Shown: positions 33,841-46,723, numbered from the stretch's first letter. The stretch is 64,000 bases of DNA from Ampelomyces quisqualis (GCA_018398575.1 JAGTXZ010000003.1:3286001-3350000); one strand, 5' to 3'. The notes: generated by a model not told the origin, from the letters alone. Numbers and translations are program-made.

Positions 33841-36800
33841 GCACGCAGAAAACCATTTACCTAGTAAGTTGTTAGTACAGATCTAGTATGCTACTATGCT
33901 AGTTATGTTTGTAGTTCAATTATAAATAACGCCTAGTGTATCTTTAATGTAACTGTCTCTTGTAATGCGCTGTGCCAGCGTGCCTTTGTAGATATCTGTA
34001 TTCGCGCCTATCTATCTCCCTTCTTTGTGTAGTAATATATGCTGTTGCATTTACTTTTAAAGCCCAATTTGTGCTCTAATATCTGCACAAACAAATTGTA
34101 ATTAAGGTTGTTAATATACTTGTCTATTACTAGCAGGTTGTAGTGTGTATGCAATAGCTGGTTTGTCCTAATAAGAGTGTGCTCGTTTCTAGTTGCGTTT
34201 AACACCAATATAGTTGTTATGTTAGGAGTAATTTGTGTTATGCTTAACTTTTTGTTAACTGTTTCTATTATCTTTCTACGCAGGTTTCTATCTAGCAAAG
34301 CTTGCTCCTAATTATTGTTTAGTTTAGTTTTGTTCTGTTGCAAGCGCATCTGTTAGGCTGCGTTGTAGTTACATTAGACAGCAAAGTGTGTAATTGTCTA
34401 GATAAGGCAACTGTTAGCTGCGTTCTACAGTAGTCTGTTCTGTTGTAATGCAATCGCCCTTGTAATTTGCTGTAGGTGTTCTTTTACTATAGTTGTCTGT
34501 AGGGAACAGCCTAGCATCTTCTGCCTCCTTATCTCTTGTTCTACGTTAGAGTATATTAAGTTATATTCTTCTGCTGTTAGTTGCATTATATTACATATGC
34601 TGTCTTTTAACAATTGTGTCTAGTGTTGCCGCAGTAGTGCCATCCTCCTGTCTGCACTAACTAGCAATTCTAGGTAACTGTTGCAATATCTCTGTAATAC
34701 TTGCGTACGTAGATAAGGGTTGCTATTATTACGCATTTGTAGTAGTATATAGTGTGTAGTAAAGAGGTTGCGTTAGCAGCCTTGCGCTACAGTCCTGTAT
34801 TATAGCGCTTGTTATGTTAGCAAGTTTGCGTTCCATTAGGTAGGCCAAAGCAATAGTAGAGCTATTGTTAGATATACAATTCTATTTACTGTGTCTAACG
34901 CTACATACTAGTTGTCTTGCTACACTTACTTCTATTTATAATTCTGCACTGTACGTGTCTAGTCTTAATTAAACGTAAAAGAATACAGTCTATTATATTT
35001 GTCCCAATTAATGTAATTATTTACATAATAAGAAACAGAGACCTTATTGTTAAGTGTAAGTAGATCCTTTAGTACCAAGTGCACAGGGCAAACAATAGTT
35101 GTTATGTTGTATACCTTAAATGCTTATAATGTGCGTTGCTTAGTCTTTGTACTGTGTGTGCAGCAGCGCACGCTTAGCATCCCTGTTGTATTATTAATTT
35201 AACTGTTGTTGTTAAACGCTATAACCTTGCAGAAGGCACCTGTATACTTATATTTCTTTCTATCCTTGTCTTAGTATTTGTTGTTAATAAATGTAAGTAT
35301 CAGGTGCACCTAAGCTGCAGCTCTACTGTTTGCAACAGTCTAAGATAGTTGCGTGTAGTCCTTATATTCAAACTCTTGCACCTACACGTAATCTTTGCGC
35401 TATTTTCTAGTCTTATGCCAGTTAGGCGCGCATTGCACAATGTCTTCTTTACAATGTTTAGGGTTGTTGTAGCGTTTGCCTAATAGCCTCAAGTATCTTA
35501 TAGAGGAGTGTATTTTTACATTTATCCTGTTTACCTAGTAAGGGTTAAGGTCTTATCTGTCTTTATTATATAGGGTAACAAGGCAGCTAGTTACCTTCTA
35601 ACAGTAGTGTTAGACAAATACTGCAGCAGCATGTGTAAAGTCTAGCAACGTAATATGTGCAGTAACCTCGCTAAGGGGCAGTATAATAGAATTTAGTAAT
35701 ATGCCTAGTATAGACTATTTAAGTTGTTTAAATAGTATTGCTGTTAACACGCTTGTAGTAAAGGTGTGCTTGCGCTAGTTAGCAGTAGTGCACTATTAAC
35801 TTTAGTTTATAACTGTCTTGTGTTTAAACGCCATAAGCGCAAGCTGTCTAGAGTTATAGAGGCAGATCTGCGCAAGAAAATCTCTCTTGTTTGTTATTAG
35901 GTAGAATTGTTTTACTATTGTAATATAGTAGGCCTTGCTGTTTGTTCCAGTGCATATGCTATTAAGAGCCCTATACATATAGATATTATTAATAATATAG
36001 GTTAGCGCGTGCCATTTAGAGTAGTTAAAATCCTTTTCTTCTCCTTGCGTCCGTCTAAAAGGTTAAAACTCTTCTTTCAGAACATCTATTTGTTTAATAG
36101 CTAACAACATATACCCTAACGTGTTTTTGTTATAACTCTTGTATTGTAAGAGTACTAGCAGATCGCACGCAGCCTAGATAAAATGCAACGCGTACAGTGC
36201 CTTAGTCGCTAGCAGAGGAGACACTACTACTACAAATTAGCAAATTACTGCTTTTTGTTCTGCGCTAGTCTACTGCAACACTTCTGTAAAAGCCCTCTTG
36301 TTATTAAACCGTTTCAGTCTAGTGTTATGCTTAACCTAGCGAAACCTTTTATTTAACTAGGCACAGCTGTTATCTTCTGCTACTAGAACTGCAGCACTAT
36401 TCTAGCCCTTCTTTCGTCTAGGGTGTATGTCTATTAGCATGTCTTTTGTAAATTCCAATATCTTTATAACTAACCCCTTAAGCAGTAGATGCAATATATC
36501 TGTAGCTAACAACTTGTGTATATTAAAGTTATAGTAATTCTAGCTAAAGCACTCTACTAGATAAACGTAATTCTTATGTCCTTTATTAAGACAACAACCC
36601 TGTTGCAGGCGTGTATACTCTTCTGTTTGCTATAGATATTTGTTGCACAAGTTCTCTTGTTTGTCTAGTAGTACTGTGCATTAAGTACAGTGTCTGTTTT
36701 TCTTTACACCTGTTAGTAGCACTTGCTTTTTATAGTTAGCTAGAATTGCACAAATAGTTAGGTAACACTGTTGCGTCTGTTAGTTAGCACACTCTAGCTG

Positions 36801-38951
36801 TATGCTGTATTTAGCAGCCCCTTTAAGTGCTGCAGTTGCTAGTTAGCGTCTGTCTTCTACAGTAACCCTCTGTTATTAACGCTGTAGTTGGTACTTACGC
36901 GACAACAGTTTGCTTATATAGTAATAATACACTTTACTCTTTAGAATAGGATCTAGGAGCTTAGCTGTTAGGATAAATCTAGCTAGTAGTGTCCTAGGTG
37001 TTGTTCTGCGTTGTCGTGCCTTACAGTTAAGATTCCTAATAGTAACATATATTAGCTATGCTGCTACGTCACCAGACATTATAGACAACTGTGTTTTGTC
37101 TACTACTAGTATAACTAGCACAAGGGTTGCACTATCTAGCAAGCGCTGTTGTATTAACTACTACCAATCTCCTAAGTATAGTTTGTAATACACTCTTGTA
37201 GGTTTGTTAGGCGTGCCTGTAAAAGAACAGCTAGGTGCGTAAACCATCTTGTTAGTAAATAGGTAATAACCAAGTATAAAGGCAATCTGTAACATAATAT
37301 CCTAGTATATAAATATATGTTAGTTAGATTAGAGGTTTAGTAACCCAGATGTAATCGCTACGTTCTCTTGTATCCATACGTTGTCTTGTAGCCCAGATTA
37401 AATGTTTAATATAGCCTGCTGCTACTAGCGCCCTAATTAGAACTGTAGCTGTAAATGTAGCTTGTGTAGCTGTGTGTTAGTAAAGAGGCTGTTAACGTTA
37501 CCTAATGTGCATTTTATCCTTTGCAGCTATAATGCAAACGCTAGTGCAAAAAGAGAACCAAAGGGCCCTACTATGTTATTCCTATTAGTGTTAGCACGCG
37601 TGCGCTGTTTGGCTGCGTGTAGCCTACTGCTTTGCGTCTGCTGTTCCCAAACCAAAGGGTTTGCTAGCGTGCCGTCTACTTGCTGTCTTAAACAGCTTGT
37701 CCTATCCTTGTGTAGACGCTAACATTAGGCCTATCTGCCCTATTGCCTTATGTTTAGCTAGAGTGTAGTCGCGTTTATATAAGGTGTCGCTGTATAAAGC
37801 AGGTGCTGCGTTGTCTAGAGTAGCATCTATTGCGTTACAGCTATTAGGGCTGTGCCATTGTATTGTAGTGTTAGGGGTTATAACTAGCGTATTGTTAAGT
37901 AGCAGGTAGCAACGCGTCTAGTATTAAGCACTATGTTTAACAAGTCCCGCGTACGTCTTAGTGTAAAAGCTACATAGTATGCATATACAATCTATTACCA
38001 ATTTGTTTGTGCACAACTCTGTAGTTTAGATATAAGGAGACTAAGTGTGCAAAAACAGTATTAACATTAGTTACATAGTGTTAAGGTGGTTACTAGCAGC
38101 ATCTATCCTGTGCTGCACAGTCTGTTGTCTACAGTAGTCTACTAAAGTCTACTGTGGCCAACAGTTACCCAACCTGTGTATAGAACTATGCCAATGGTTG
38201 TAGGCGCAATAACTAATATTTTTCTTTCCTTTAATGTTCCTTATTACTCTAACAACTGTTATGTTATTACACTAGAGCTTACTTGTTAACAACCTAATTA
38301 GTTAGGCTAGCTAATACAGCTTAATAAAGATTAATATTAATAATAATTATTACGCCAAAAAATATTAACACCCTGGAATAAACAAGTTACTGCGCGTTTG
38401 GAATATATACAGTAGAACCCAAACACTTAAAAAGGTAAGTATACCTGCAAGTAGACACGTACAAGGTTTGAAAGTATAAAAAAAATAGACTGGTAGCTCC
38501 AGCAGCCTAATATACAACCTGTACCAAGGTAGCTAGGCTTAGTACAGATAGAAGCAGGTAGAATAGTGTACTATATATACTATAGGTAAGACTAGTAACA
38601 GGCGTAGGCAATTACTTAACAGTAAGAAATAATAAGTATAATTTATATATAGTGTTAACTAATGTTCTGAGCGGCTGGTATATTTGATCTTTTCTAGTTT
38701 TAAAATGCCCGCAGATCCAATTCATATTCTTTCTCTAGCACAGTATAGGATAGTTGTCTACTAGAGACTACTGTTCCAACTCGCCCTAATGTGCAAATAC
38801 AACAGGGGCCAAATAGTAACAAAGACTGTTAACAAACTACTATATATTAAACGCATCTACGTGCTGCTTGCTCTCAAACCATTGGCGCTAATAGAGCATA
38901 TAATAGCCTTGCTAGCCAGCTACCCTCTGCCTCTTGCTATATATACGTTTT

Positions 38952-39260
38952 CCTAACCTTAAAACTAGAGATGTATTTTCCTATGTGTCTCTGGTCTTAG
39001 GGTTAAGGTAACAGTCTTTTGTCAAAACATACACAGAACCTAGTGTTATTTTCATCTATTATACACTTGCGCCTCCTTACACTTCCCTAACCTTAAAACT
39101 AGAGATAAATTTACCTATGTGTCTCTAGTCTTAGGGTTAAGGTAATAGTCTTTTGTTAAAACATACACAGAACCTAGTATTATTTTTATCTATTATACAC
39201 TTGCGCCTCCTTACACTTTCCTAACCTTAAAACTAGAGATAAATTTACCTATGTGCCTAT
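38952..39260. repeat. 134-bp minisatellite with telomere-like words
   Basis: CCTAACCTTAAAACTAGAGA recurs at 38952, 39086 and 39220, exactly 134 bp apart, giving two full and one partial unit. About 25-35 bp further on each full unit has TCTCTRGTCTTAGGGTTAAGG, a near inverted complement of the start, so each unit can fold into a hairpin whose arms look like degenerate telomere repeats. Confidence 0.9.
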
Positions 39261-39543
39261 ATATGCAGCCGCTTCTTAACACGTAACTTGTACTCCTAAT
39301 TTAATGTTGCTGTCTTTGTATATATATTCCTTGTAAGTCTAAAAGACTTAATCTTCTATTATATTTTCATTCTTACAAAACCAAAACTATACCCATTACA
39401 TCTATATGTTTGTGTAGTTTAAAAATCTGAAACTAAGCTTTACTATGTTGTTGGTACTACACCTGCGCTACTTCTTGGCCTACTAGCATAAAAGCAAATT
39501 TATGTCCTAGATAGACCCTTTGGTAGCTGTTTAGATGTTGTAG

Positions 39544-40131
39544 CTTAACTAAGATACCTTATAACGTGTTTAATAACGAGGATCTCTACAACAACAGCTA
39601 CAATAGCATTCCAGGGCGCACATTAACAACCTAGCCTAACTTGAGAGCGCTGTTGTTACAACAACTTTGTTATGTCCTGCAACACTATTACTTAACTAAG
39701 ATACCTTATAGCGTGTTTAAAAGCAAGGATCTCTACAACAACAGCTACAATAGCATCCTAATGCGCACATTAACAACTTAGCCTAACTTAAGAGCGCTGT
39801 TATCGCAACAACTTTGTTATGTCCTGCAACACTATTACTTAACTAAGATACCTTATAGCGTGTTTAAAAGTAAGAATCTCTATAACAACAGCTACAATAG
39901 CATCCTAATGCGTACATTAATAACTTAGCCTAACTTAAGAGCGCTGTTGTTGCAACAACTTTGTTATGTCTTGCAATACTATTACTTAACTAAGATACCT
40001 TATAGCGTGTTCAAAAGCAAGGATCTCTACAACAACAACTATAATAGCATCCTAGTGCGCACATTAACAACTTAGCCTAACTTAAGAGCGCTGTTGTCGC
40101 AACAACTTTGTTATGTCCTATAATACACATT
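39544..40131. repeat. 147-bp minisatellite, four units
   Basis: CTTAACTAAGATACCTTATA-type starts lie at 39544, 39691, 39838 and 39985, each 147 bp apart. A partial unit (CACATTAACAACTTAGCC) follows at about 40124. Differences between units are mostly C/T or G/A. Confidence 0.92.
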
Positions 40132-40753
40132 AACAACTTAGCCTAACTTAAGAACGCGATTCTTATGCTGTTAGGTAACCAGAAGATATTAGAGATACAA
40201 CTACAATTTACATGCTTTTGTCTATATATTGTTACAGGCGAAAATTAAGGATAATGTAGAGTTGCAGTTGTTTGTTAGGACATCTCTATCCTAGCACTCT
40301 TATTAGGCTCTTTAATAGCAAAGCCTACCTAAGCAGCTGTAACCTCTCTTATACCATATACAATGCATTTCCGTTAGACTCTACAAGCAGCAATCTAACG
40401 TCTAGATATTAAGATATTCTAACCACAACTTACACAACATTAAGTCCCCTATTGTTACTAAGCTTTATTATAGCTTCAAAAACTTCTATTAACGCAAAGA
40501 AGTTACGCGCATTAAACTTATCTACACTAAGATGCTGCTAGCTAGTAACAAAAAGGATACCTACTACACTAGTAGGCACAACCAAGACTTTAAAGGACAC
40601 CTGTATAAATCAAAACAATAGGCCCGCATTTGTTTGTCTTAGAGACGCTTAGCAGAGAAGAATATGCACAAGAGGTAACGCGCAATGCTTTATAAATCTC
40701 GTGCATAGTACATAAGGCAGCAAACACTTTAAACGCATTAATTTCTACAATTA

Positions 40754-41450
40754 GGCTCTTCTAATAACTAGCAGCTACAGTTGCGTTGCACTATTAGCAA
40801 CTGTTGTCTACTAGAGAATACTACTAGTGCTGCACGCTACCTACTACTGCAGCAGGCTCTTCTAACAACTAGCAGCTACAGTTGCGTTACACTGTTAGCA
40901 ACTGTTGTCTACTAGAGAATACTGCTAGTGCCGCACGCAACCTACTACTGCAGCAGGCTCTTCTAACTACTAGTAGCTACAGTTGCGTTGCACTGTTAGC
41001 AACTGTTGTCTACTAGAGAATACTACTAGTGCCACACGCGACCTACTACTGCAGCAGGCTCTTCTAACTACTAGTAGCTACAGTTGCGTTGCACTGTTAG
41101 TAACTGTTGTCTACTAGAGAATACTGCTAGTGCTGCACGCGACCTACTACTGCAGCAGGCTCTTTTAACTACTAGCAGCTACAGTTGCGTTGCACTGTTA
41201 GTAACTGTTGTCTACTAGAGAATACTGCTAGTGCCGCACGCGACCTACTACTGCAGCAGGCTCTTCCAACTACTAGCAGCTACAGTTGCGTTGCACTGTT
41301 AGCGACTATTGTCTACTAGAGAATACTGCTAGTGCTGCACGCGACCTACTACTGCAGCAGGCTCTTCCAACTACTAGCAGCTATAGTCGCGTTGCACTGT
41401 CTACAACTATTATCTACTAGAGAGTACTGTTAGCGTTAATTGCAAGCCAT
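40754..41450. repeat. 101-bp minisatellite, about seven units
   Basis: GGCTCTTCTAACTACTAGCA-type starts lie at 40754, 40855, 40956, 41057, 41158, 41259 and 41360, exactly 101 bp apart. Each unit contains CAGTTGCGTTGCACTGTTAG and ends in CTACTACTGCAGCA. The last unit is divergent. Confidence 0.95.
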
Positions 41451-43045
41451 CTACTGCGATAGGCACCTAGAGCAACTAATTAGTGCTACAATAATACTAG
41501 CATAGGTTTAAGGCTAAGTTTGGATTTTGTTTTATATCAAATGCTATAAGTAGCTACTAGAGTATTAGCATGCGCAAGTGTATTGTCTTTACTATATTAG
41601 ATAGTAGATTGCTTATTGTAAATACATCCAGTTTCTACAGTTATTCTGCTACCACAATATTAAGCCTATATCATCTAGTTTATAGATAGGTTAAGGTCTA
41701 ACGCCTAACTAGTAATATAGTTGTGCCTAGACTATTGCAGAACGTGTTAAGGTTCGCAAACATAAGGCATTGTTTCTGCATTTAACACTACAACAACTTG
41801 CTATATAGGCTACTAGAGCCTTTTGCTGCCATGTGCAACCAAATAATGTAACTAATATCCTCCTAACAACGCAAGAACACCTAGACAGCAACAAAACTAA
41901 ATACACCAGCTATAACTACGCGCACAATAGGCGTCCGCAATAGGAAACCCTTAAGGCAGCTCTAAATAACTAGTATATAGAGTTGCAGGCAGCCTGCGTT
42001 AATGTTACCAATAACATAATTTGCAAAACTGTACGTTAACTTTGGCAACAGCTGCCCAAATACAACAGCTGCGAAATACCAGAGTTTAATAACAGATAGC
42101 TTACTATATATAAACGACAACACAGCGTGCAGTTACATAAACAGTTCGCAAAAATGGTAGGTAACTACAGCAGTATAACAGTTAAGGACACTAAGCTTAT
42201 AATAGAAGAGATTCGCAACGTAGTAAGTAGATACGCGCCTAAGGATTTATATAATATAGACAAGGCTAGCATGTACTGGAAACACTTGCTCTAATGCACG
42301 TTAGCAGACAATTCAGGAGCTAGACCCAGACTAGACAGAGAGTATATAACTAGTGTGCTGTGCACAAACGCAGATAGCTTAGACCAAGTGCCTCTATAGT
42401 TTATAGAATCCTTAAACCACACAACTTGTATAGACAGTAAGAAGAACCCAAACATCTGCAGTCTTAGTTGTGTCTATTAGAACAATAATTCTACCTAGAT
42501 AGACACTAACATTATGCTAGAATAGCTAAAATAGTTTAATAACCGCATAAACAGACAAGTATTGTTGCTAATTAATAGGTTCCTGCCTTACAAACACGCA
42601 GTAGCTAAGCTTTAGATAAGCTACCAATTGCTGCAGAACGTTTAGTATGTATAGTGTTAATGTACTGCAGGCTTATTGTAGCAATAGAGGTTACAATGCT
42701 TACTAATACAACAGAGTTATGTTCCTGCCTGCAGGTAGCATAATATTATACCAACTAATAGACTAAGGTATTACCCGCGCATAGAAGGCTAAAGTCTGCG
42801 CCTATTTCCTACACTTTGCAGTAGAGAAAAGCATAATAGGCGAACATTCTACCAAAATAATAGATGTTATCCACGCTATTCGCTAGGGATGTCGCGCGTA
42901 GTATAATAAGATAAGAGCTAAGACTATATGCAGTAGCTAGCAGATCTTAACATGTCTAAACATGTACTACAGCCTACAGCCATGTATAGCCAACTTCTAG
43001 GAGACCTACCACAAGCTTAACAATTTAGTTAACCAGCTTAAAGAC

Positions 43046-43240
43046 ATGCGCGTTGTTAACAGTATAGACGTTAAGAGCTTTATTAAGTTACCTAAAGAGC
43101 GCGATCCCAACTACAAAGATCTAGCCTGCCTCTTAGACTACATTGTTGCGATATATAGCTCAAATAAGACAGAGGAGAACTGTAAGGTACTGTTGCTCCC
43201 TAGACTATTATACTGCAAAGCAACAGACATAATAGATTAA
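43046..43240 (+). pseudogene. Fragment of an unidentified subtelomeric ORF
   Basis: A 64-codon stretch reads as plausible protein (SFIKLPKERDPNYKDLACLL, DYIVAIYSSNKTEENCKVLL) and is bounded by TAG/TAA codons within a longer stop-interrupted frame (about 42130-43300). No family is recognised. It is included because it is one of the best-preserved coding patches in the subtelomere. Confidence 0.3.
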
Positions 43241-45092
43241 CTGCAGGTGTACGTAGGTTAGTAAGAGTTTACTACAAACAATAGGCGATATATTAACAAG
43301 CTAGGAGCACTGCAACAGGCAACTATAAAATAGATGGCTGCAGAGCCGCAAGACAGACGCCAAAAAGATATACGCAACTAGGTAGTAAGACTGCGCTAAT
43401 GCAAACACAAGAATGCTATATACCTGAAATAAGATAACGCTAGGCTGTCTGCAAGCGTAAAAACCAAGAGCAATGTTGTAGTGTAGTTACAGTTAGAAAA
43501 GCGTAACAATACCATACTTAACTAGAACAAGAATAGCTATCGCACAAATCATCTTATAGGGCCTGCAATCTCTGGTATTTTAGCTAGCGCATTAACCAAA
43601 ATAACTAGACAACATTAGCCTAGCAAACACCAAAATTAAAGAATAATTACCTAGCACCAACTATATTTAGCTAAAGACTAGATTAATAATCTAAAGTAGT
43701 AGCACACAATCTATGCAACTAAAAGAGCAGGGTTGTTAAGAAATTATGCACGCACAGTAACATCCAGGCAGGACAGCAGCGTAGGAAGTTAAGTACCCTA
43801 GCATACTAGCACTAAGCAGAGACACTACACTGCAAGACATGTTAACAAGAGATAAGGCTATTATACAAGAACACAAGACAACAGATAACAACAGTATTCT
43901 TTGTAAGATACTGCGTACTGCACAATTTGCAACATTAGTTGCCAATGCTAAGAGAGAACACCTAAACAAAGAAATACTACTATATTAACAGCAAACTCAG
44001 CGTTGAAAAGAGGAAACTAATCTCCTTACAAACAAATCTATAGAACGTAGGGCAGAATTATCTAGTTAAAAACATAAACATCTTAAACTAACGTTAAAAT
44101 GTATAATAGAAGCAGGCTGCTGTACACTTCCTTGCTAGCTGCAAGCTGCGTGCACTGTAGAGATCTGTCAACTACTATCTACGCTAATAGCACACAGTCT
44201 AGGGCGTTAGATGCACCAACAGACAATACAGAATTACAATAGAACAACATGGTGCGAAGGAACAGAAGGCAACAGACAGCTTCCCTTGCTAATAGGACTG
44301 CAGACGCATAAAAAACTTCCCTATAATTCTACGTAAACTGCTAGACGCTAGCATACAACTTAAACATTCCAACGCAGCCTTGTTGCGTAACCTGTCTACT
44401 ACAATAGCACTAGTAGGTTTAGCTGAGTTTGCCTGCCAGACTAAAGAGAGTGCTACTACTACAATATACAAGAGGTAAGTTGCCTACACTATAATGCAAA
44501 AAACTAAGAAGTAAGAATTTTACTTAGTGCTATACAGTGCCATATAGTACTGTACAGTGCTGCACTAAGAATAACACGCAGTAAGAGGCGCCCCTCTAGA
44601 ATATACCTTTACTTACCTTAAAGACACAATACAACACGTTAGCGCCAGGTAAGAGGCTATACAATGCTAGGACAAAACCCTGCTTACTTTTACCTGCACC
44701 TATAATTTAACCTACCGCCACAACTATATAATGCTGCGTTGCTACTACAAACGCACTACAACTATACAACAATAACAATAGTGCTGCAACGCAAATACAC
44801 GTAATTTTCCACGTTATGTTTACTACACTACGCTGTACATTACAACACTGTTACAAGTAAGCACACAACACAAGCACACCTACACACGCTAACTAAGCTG
44901 TAGCTATTCTACTGTCCTTGCACTTACCTGCACTGTTCTTAACTGTTACGCGTAACATATTGTACAATGCGCGCGTTATAGGATTGCAACAACAAGTATA
45001 AGTAGCAGCTACCTTAATCAAATAAATAGTATATAAGCAATGCAAAGACAACAACTACTAACAACGTATTGCAGGCGATTGTAAGAATAGGC

Positions 45093-45170
45093 TAGGGTTA
45101 GGGTTAGGGTTAGGGTTAGGGTTAGGGTTAGGGTTAGGGTTAGGGTTAGGGTTAGGGTTAGGGTTAGGGT
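45093..45170. repeat. Telomere repeat tract (TTAGGG), about 13 units
   Basis: An uninterrupted run of TTAGGG starts after AATAGGC at 45092 and ends at GGGTTTTAGATATC. The G-rich strand reads 5' to 3' rightward, the orientation of a right-hand chromosome end, so the nuclear chromosome lies to the left. At about 78 bp the tract is short for a fungal telomere. Confidence 0.97.
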
Positions 45171-45776
45171 TTTAGATATCTCATTTATACTGCTAAATGT
45201 TTGATAATTAGTATTAACTTGTCCATTAAAATATTCATAAAGATAAATATTAATACCTGTATATTTTTTATCTAAATCTACTTGTAATTTTCTAAGTCTT
45301 AATATATCAAATAAAGAATCATAAGATTGTATTTGACCAAAATTACTTTTAAATATAGTATTTAACACAGGTAAGTATTTTTGCAAGTAAAAATTTTCTC
45401 TATCTTCTTGGATGTTAAGATCACATAACTCAATAATAGAAAATTCAAAATTATCTCAACCAGTTGAGATAGCAAATTTATGAAATCTATCCTTTAATTC
45501 GGAATTCACATGATCTTTAAATCTTTTGTGAAAATCTTTAGTTCTCCCTATATAAAAAACATTTGAATCTTTTTTATATCTAAACATATAAATACCCCCT
45601 TTACCTTTTAAAGGTTTAAAGAAAGCATTTACCAAAGATGAATTAAGCAAATCGGTACAAGTAAAAAGTACACTATCCGTGTATTCAATTACAGGAGCTA
45701 CCCTATTACGGTATAATTCTCTCAAATCATCACAAGAAGAATGATAAAATCTTTTAAAGGTAAGATTATAATTAGT
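45171..45776 (-). pseudogene. GIY-YIG homing endonuclease ORF of the nad1 intron, cut by the telomere junction
   Basis: The frame continues directly from nad1 exon 1 (intron-encoded fusion). The GIY-YIG domain shows GGIYMFRYKKDSNVFYIG-RTKDFHKRFKDH, then FEFSIIELCDL (preceded by a TGA-coded Trp) and YLQKYLPVLNTIFKSNFG. Around 45180 the protein text ends at SINEISK and runs into CCCTAA repeats read as Thr-Leu. The C-terminal DNA-binding part, the rest of the intron and all later nad1 exons are missing here. In intact form such enzymes spread their group I intron by cutting intronless alleles. Confidence 0.85.
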
Positions 45777-45923
45777 ATAACCCACTGCATTAGGTCCCAA
45801 TCTTCTTTGCATACTAGCCATTGTTTTTCTTTCAGCTACTGTTACAAAAGCTACTGTTAGTAAAACAGGTATAGTAACAGCTAAAACTTCAAGAACAGAT
45901 ATAATAGTTGGAAAATATAACAT
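45777..45923 (-). CDS. nad1: NADH dehydrogenase subunit 1, exon 1
   Basis: Forty-nine codons from ATG 45923: LEVLAVTIPVLLTVAFVTV, then AERKTMASMQRRLGPNAVGY. This is the invariant N-terminal membrane helix and quinone-site loop of complex I subunit ND1. The exon is taken to end after GPNAVGY because ND1 proteins continue with YGLLQAFAD, whereas here TNYNLTFKRF follows. Later exons would lie beyond the telomere junction and are absent from this window. Confidence 0.93.
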
Positions 45924-46048
45924 TTTAAATTTAAAAGAATGATCTTAAAATTACATTTAAAAAAGTATATTTTAATTAATCATGATAATTATCTATTTAA
46001 TACAGATAGATTGTATATTTTTAAATAACGGGTAAATGTGATTTGTAT

Positions 46049-46211
46049 AGGGCTTTACCAAATATAGCTTAGCTATCCATTTGTCTTCTCCCCCCTTGCA
46101 TTACAGAATATGTAACTACAATTTTCCAGCTTAAATCTAAAAGATTCTTAAAGCTGGGATTTGTTATAATACATGGTAAATATGTTTTTACTTTTCATAA
46201 CAAGTTAATGG
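46049..46211. repeat. Structured mitochondrial intergenic element, copy 1
   Basis: Conserved blocks in order: GGGCTTTACC, GTCTTCTCCC, ATTTTCCAGCTT, AAGCTGGGATTTGTTATA and CTTTTCATAACAAGTTAATGG. The CCAGCTT/AAGCTGG pair forms a perfect hairpin stem, and TTTGTTAT/ATAACAAG form a second pair around the right half. Confidence 0.85.
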
Positions 46212-46269
46212 TAAAATAACCACTATTTTTAGCAAAATTTATCGATAGTTCTTAAATAGGTTCTATCAC

Positions 46270-46345
46270 ACTATTGTTCTTGTAATCAGATAAAAAACTT
46301 TTCTAACGATTCAGATTCTACAACAATAGGCATAGAACTGTGTAA
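46270..46345. repeat. Dispersed mitochondrial repeat following element copy 1
   Basis: CTATTGTTCTTGTAAT...CAGATTCTACAACAATAG recurs at 63367-63440, downstream of element copy 5. Both copies have the same spacing of conserved blocks. On the minus strand the two read similar short peptides (PIVVESESLEKF and SIVVESVSLDKF), each ending LQEQ-stop, so this may be a duplicated gene end. Confidence 0.75.
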
Positions 46346-46723
46346 GAAAAACCGAACCTAAATAATAAATGGATATGAATAGAAATAATCACACTAGATC
46401 AACAAAATGTCAATACAGTATCACAGCTTTTAATCCTTTAAGCGCCTTATGATTGCTTAGTAACTGTATTTACACAAATTTATAGTTAAAACAAAGCTAG
46501 GTTAGAAAATCTTTACGTCTGAAATTATTGTGATAATATTTTTACCTAGTTAGATGACATTAATTTTATCAGACCAAGGGTTAGCTGCGTAATTTTAGTC
46601 CTTGAGAAATCAAGACTCCCATCCGCTTTGGTGGCAAATAATTACCTATTAGTATTAAATAACCTAGTTAGTAAAGGATGTACTTTTTTTTCATCAGTAC
46701 CTTCCATTACATAGTTTGTATTT

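Larger units (their letters stand above)
26400..45092. mobile_element. Subtelomeric RIP-affected repeat region
   Basis: Nearly 19 kb of AT-rich sequence up to the telomere with no intact gene. TAG and TAA triplets are dense on both strands, and short protein-like pieces survive (for example 31903-32414 minus and 43046-43240 plus). Patches with less bias remain around 28195-28430 and 28830-28990, with repeated GTCGCC/GTCGCT words. The region carries one 1.46-kb duplication and four separate minisatellites. It is best read as stacked, mutated transposon and subtelomeric gene relics; individual elements could not be delimited. Confidence 0.7.
45924..46723. other. Mitochondrial intergenic region upstream of nad1
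   Basis: It holds one structured repeat element (46049-46211), a copy of a ~75-bp dispersed sequence (46270-46345) and a duplicated piece of the neighbouring ORF's 3' part (46642-46690, coding KKVHPLLTRL). No tRNA was recognised. Confidence 0.6.

Noticed and set aside
37462..37722. 86-codon Cys/Leu-rich frame in the subtelomere
   Set aside because: Isolated frame in RIP-like DNA without homology or a good start context.
39544..40131. 147-bp period as a nucleosome-positioning array
   Set aside because: The match to the nucleosome core length is a single coincidence; nothing else in the sequence supports it.
39544..41450. CRISPR-like array
   Set aside because: Units are identical over their whole length with no unique spacers; these are eukaryotic minisatellites.
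45018..45386. 122-codon frame running through the telomere repeats
   Set aside because: CCCTAA repeats read as Thr-Leu; it is the nad1-intron endonuclease frame extended by chance into the telomere.
45924..46640. tRNA genes in the mitochondrial spacers
   Set aside because: No cloverleaf with T-loop and anticodon could be found by eye in this or the other spacers; a covariance-model scan would settle it.
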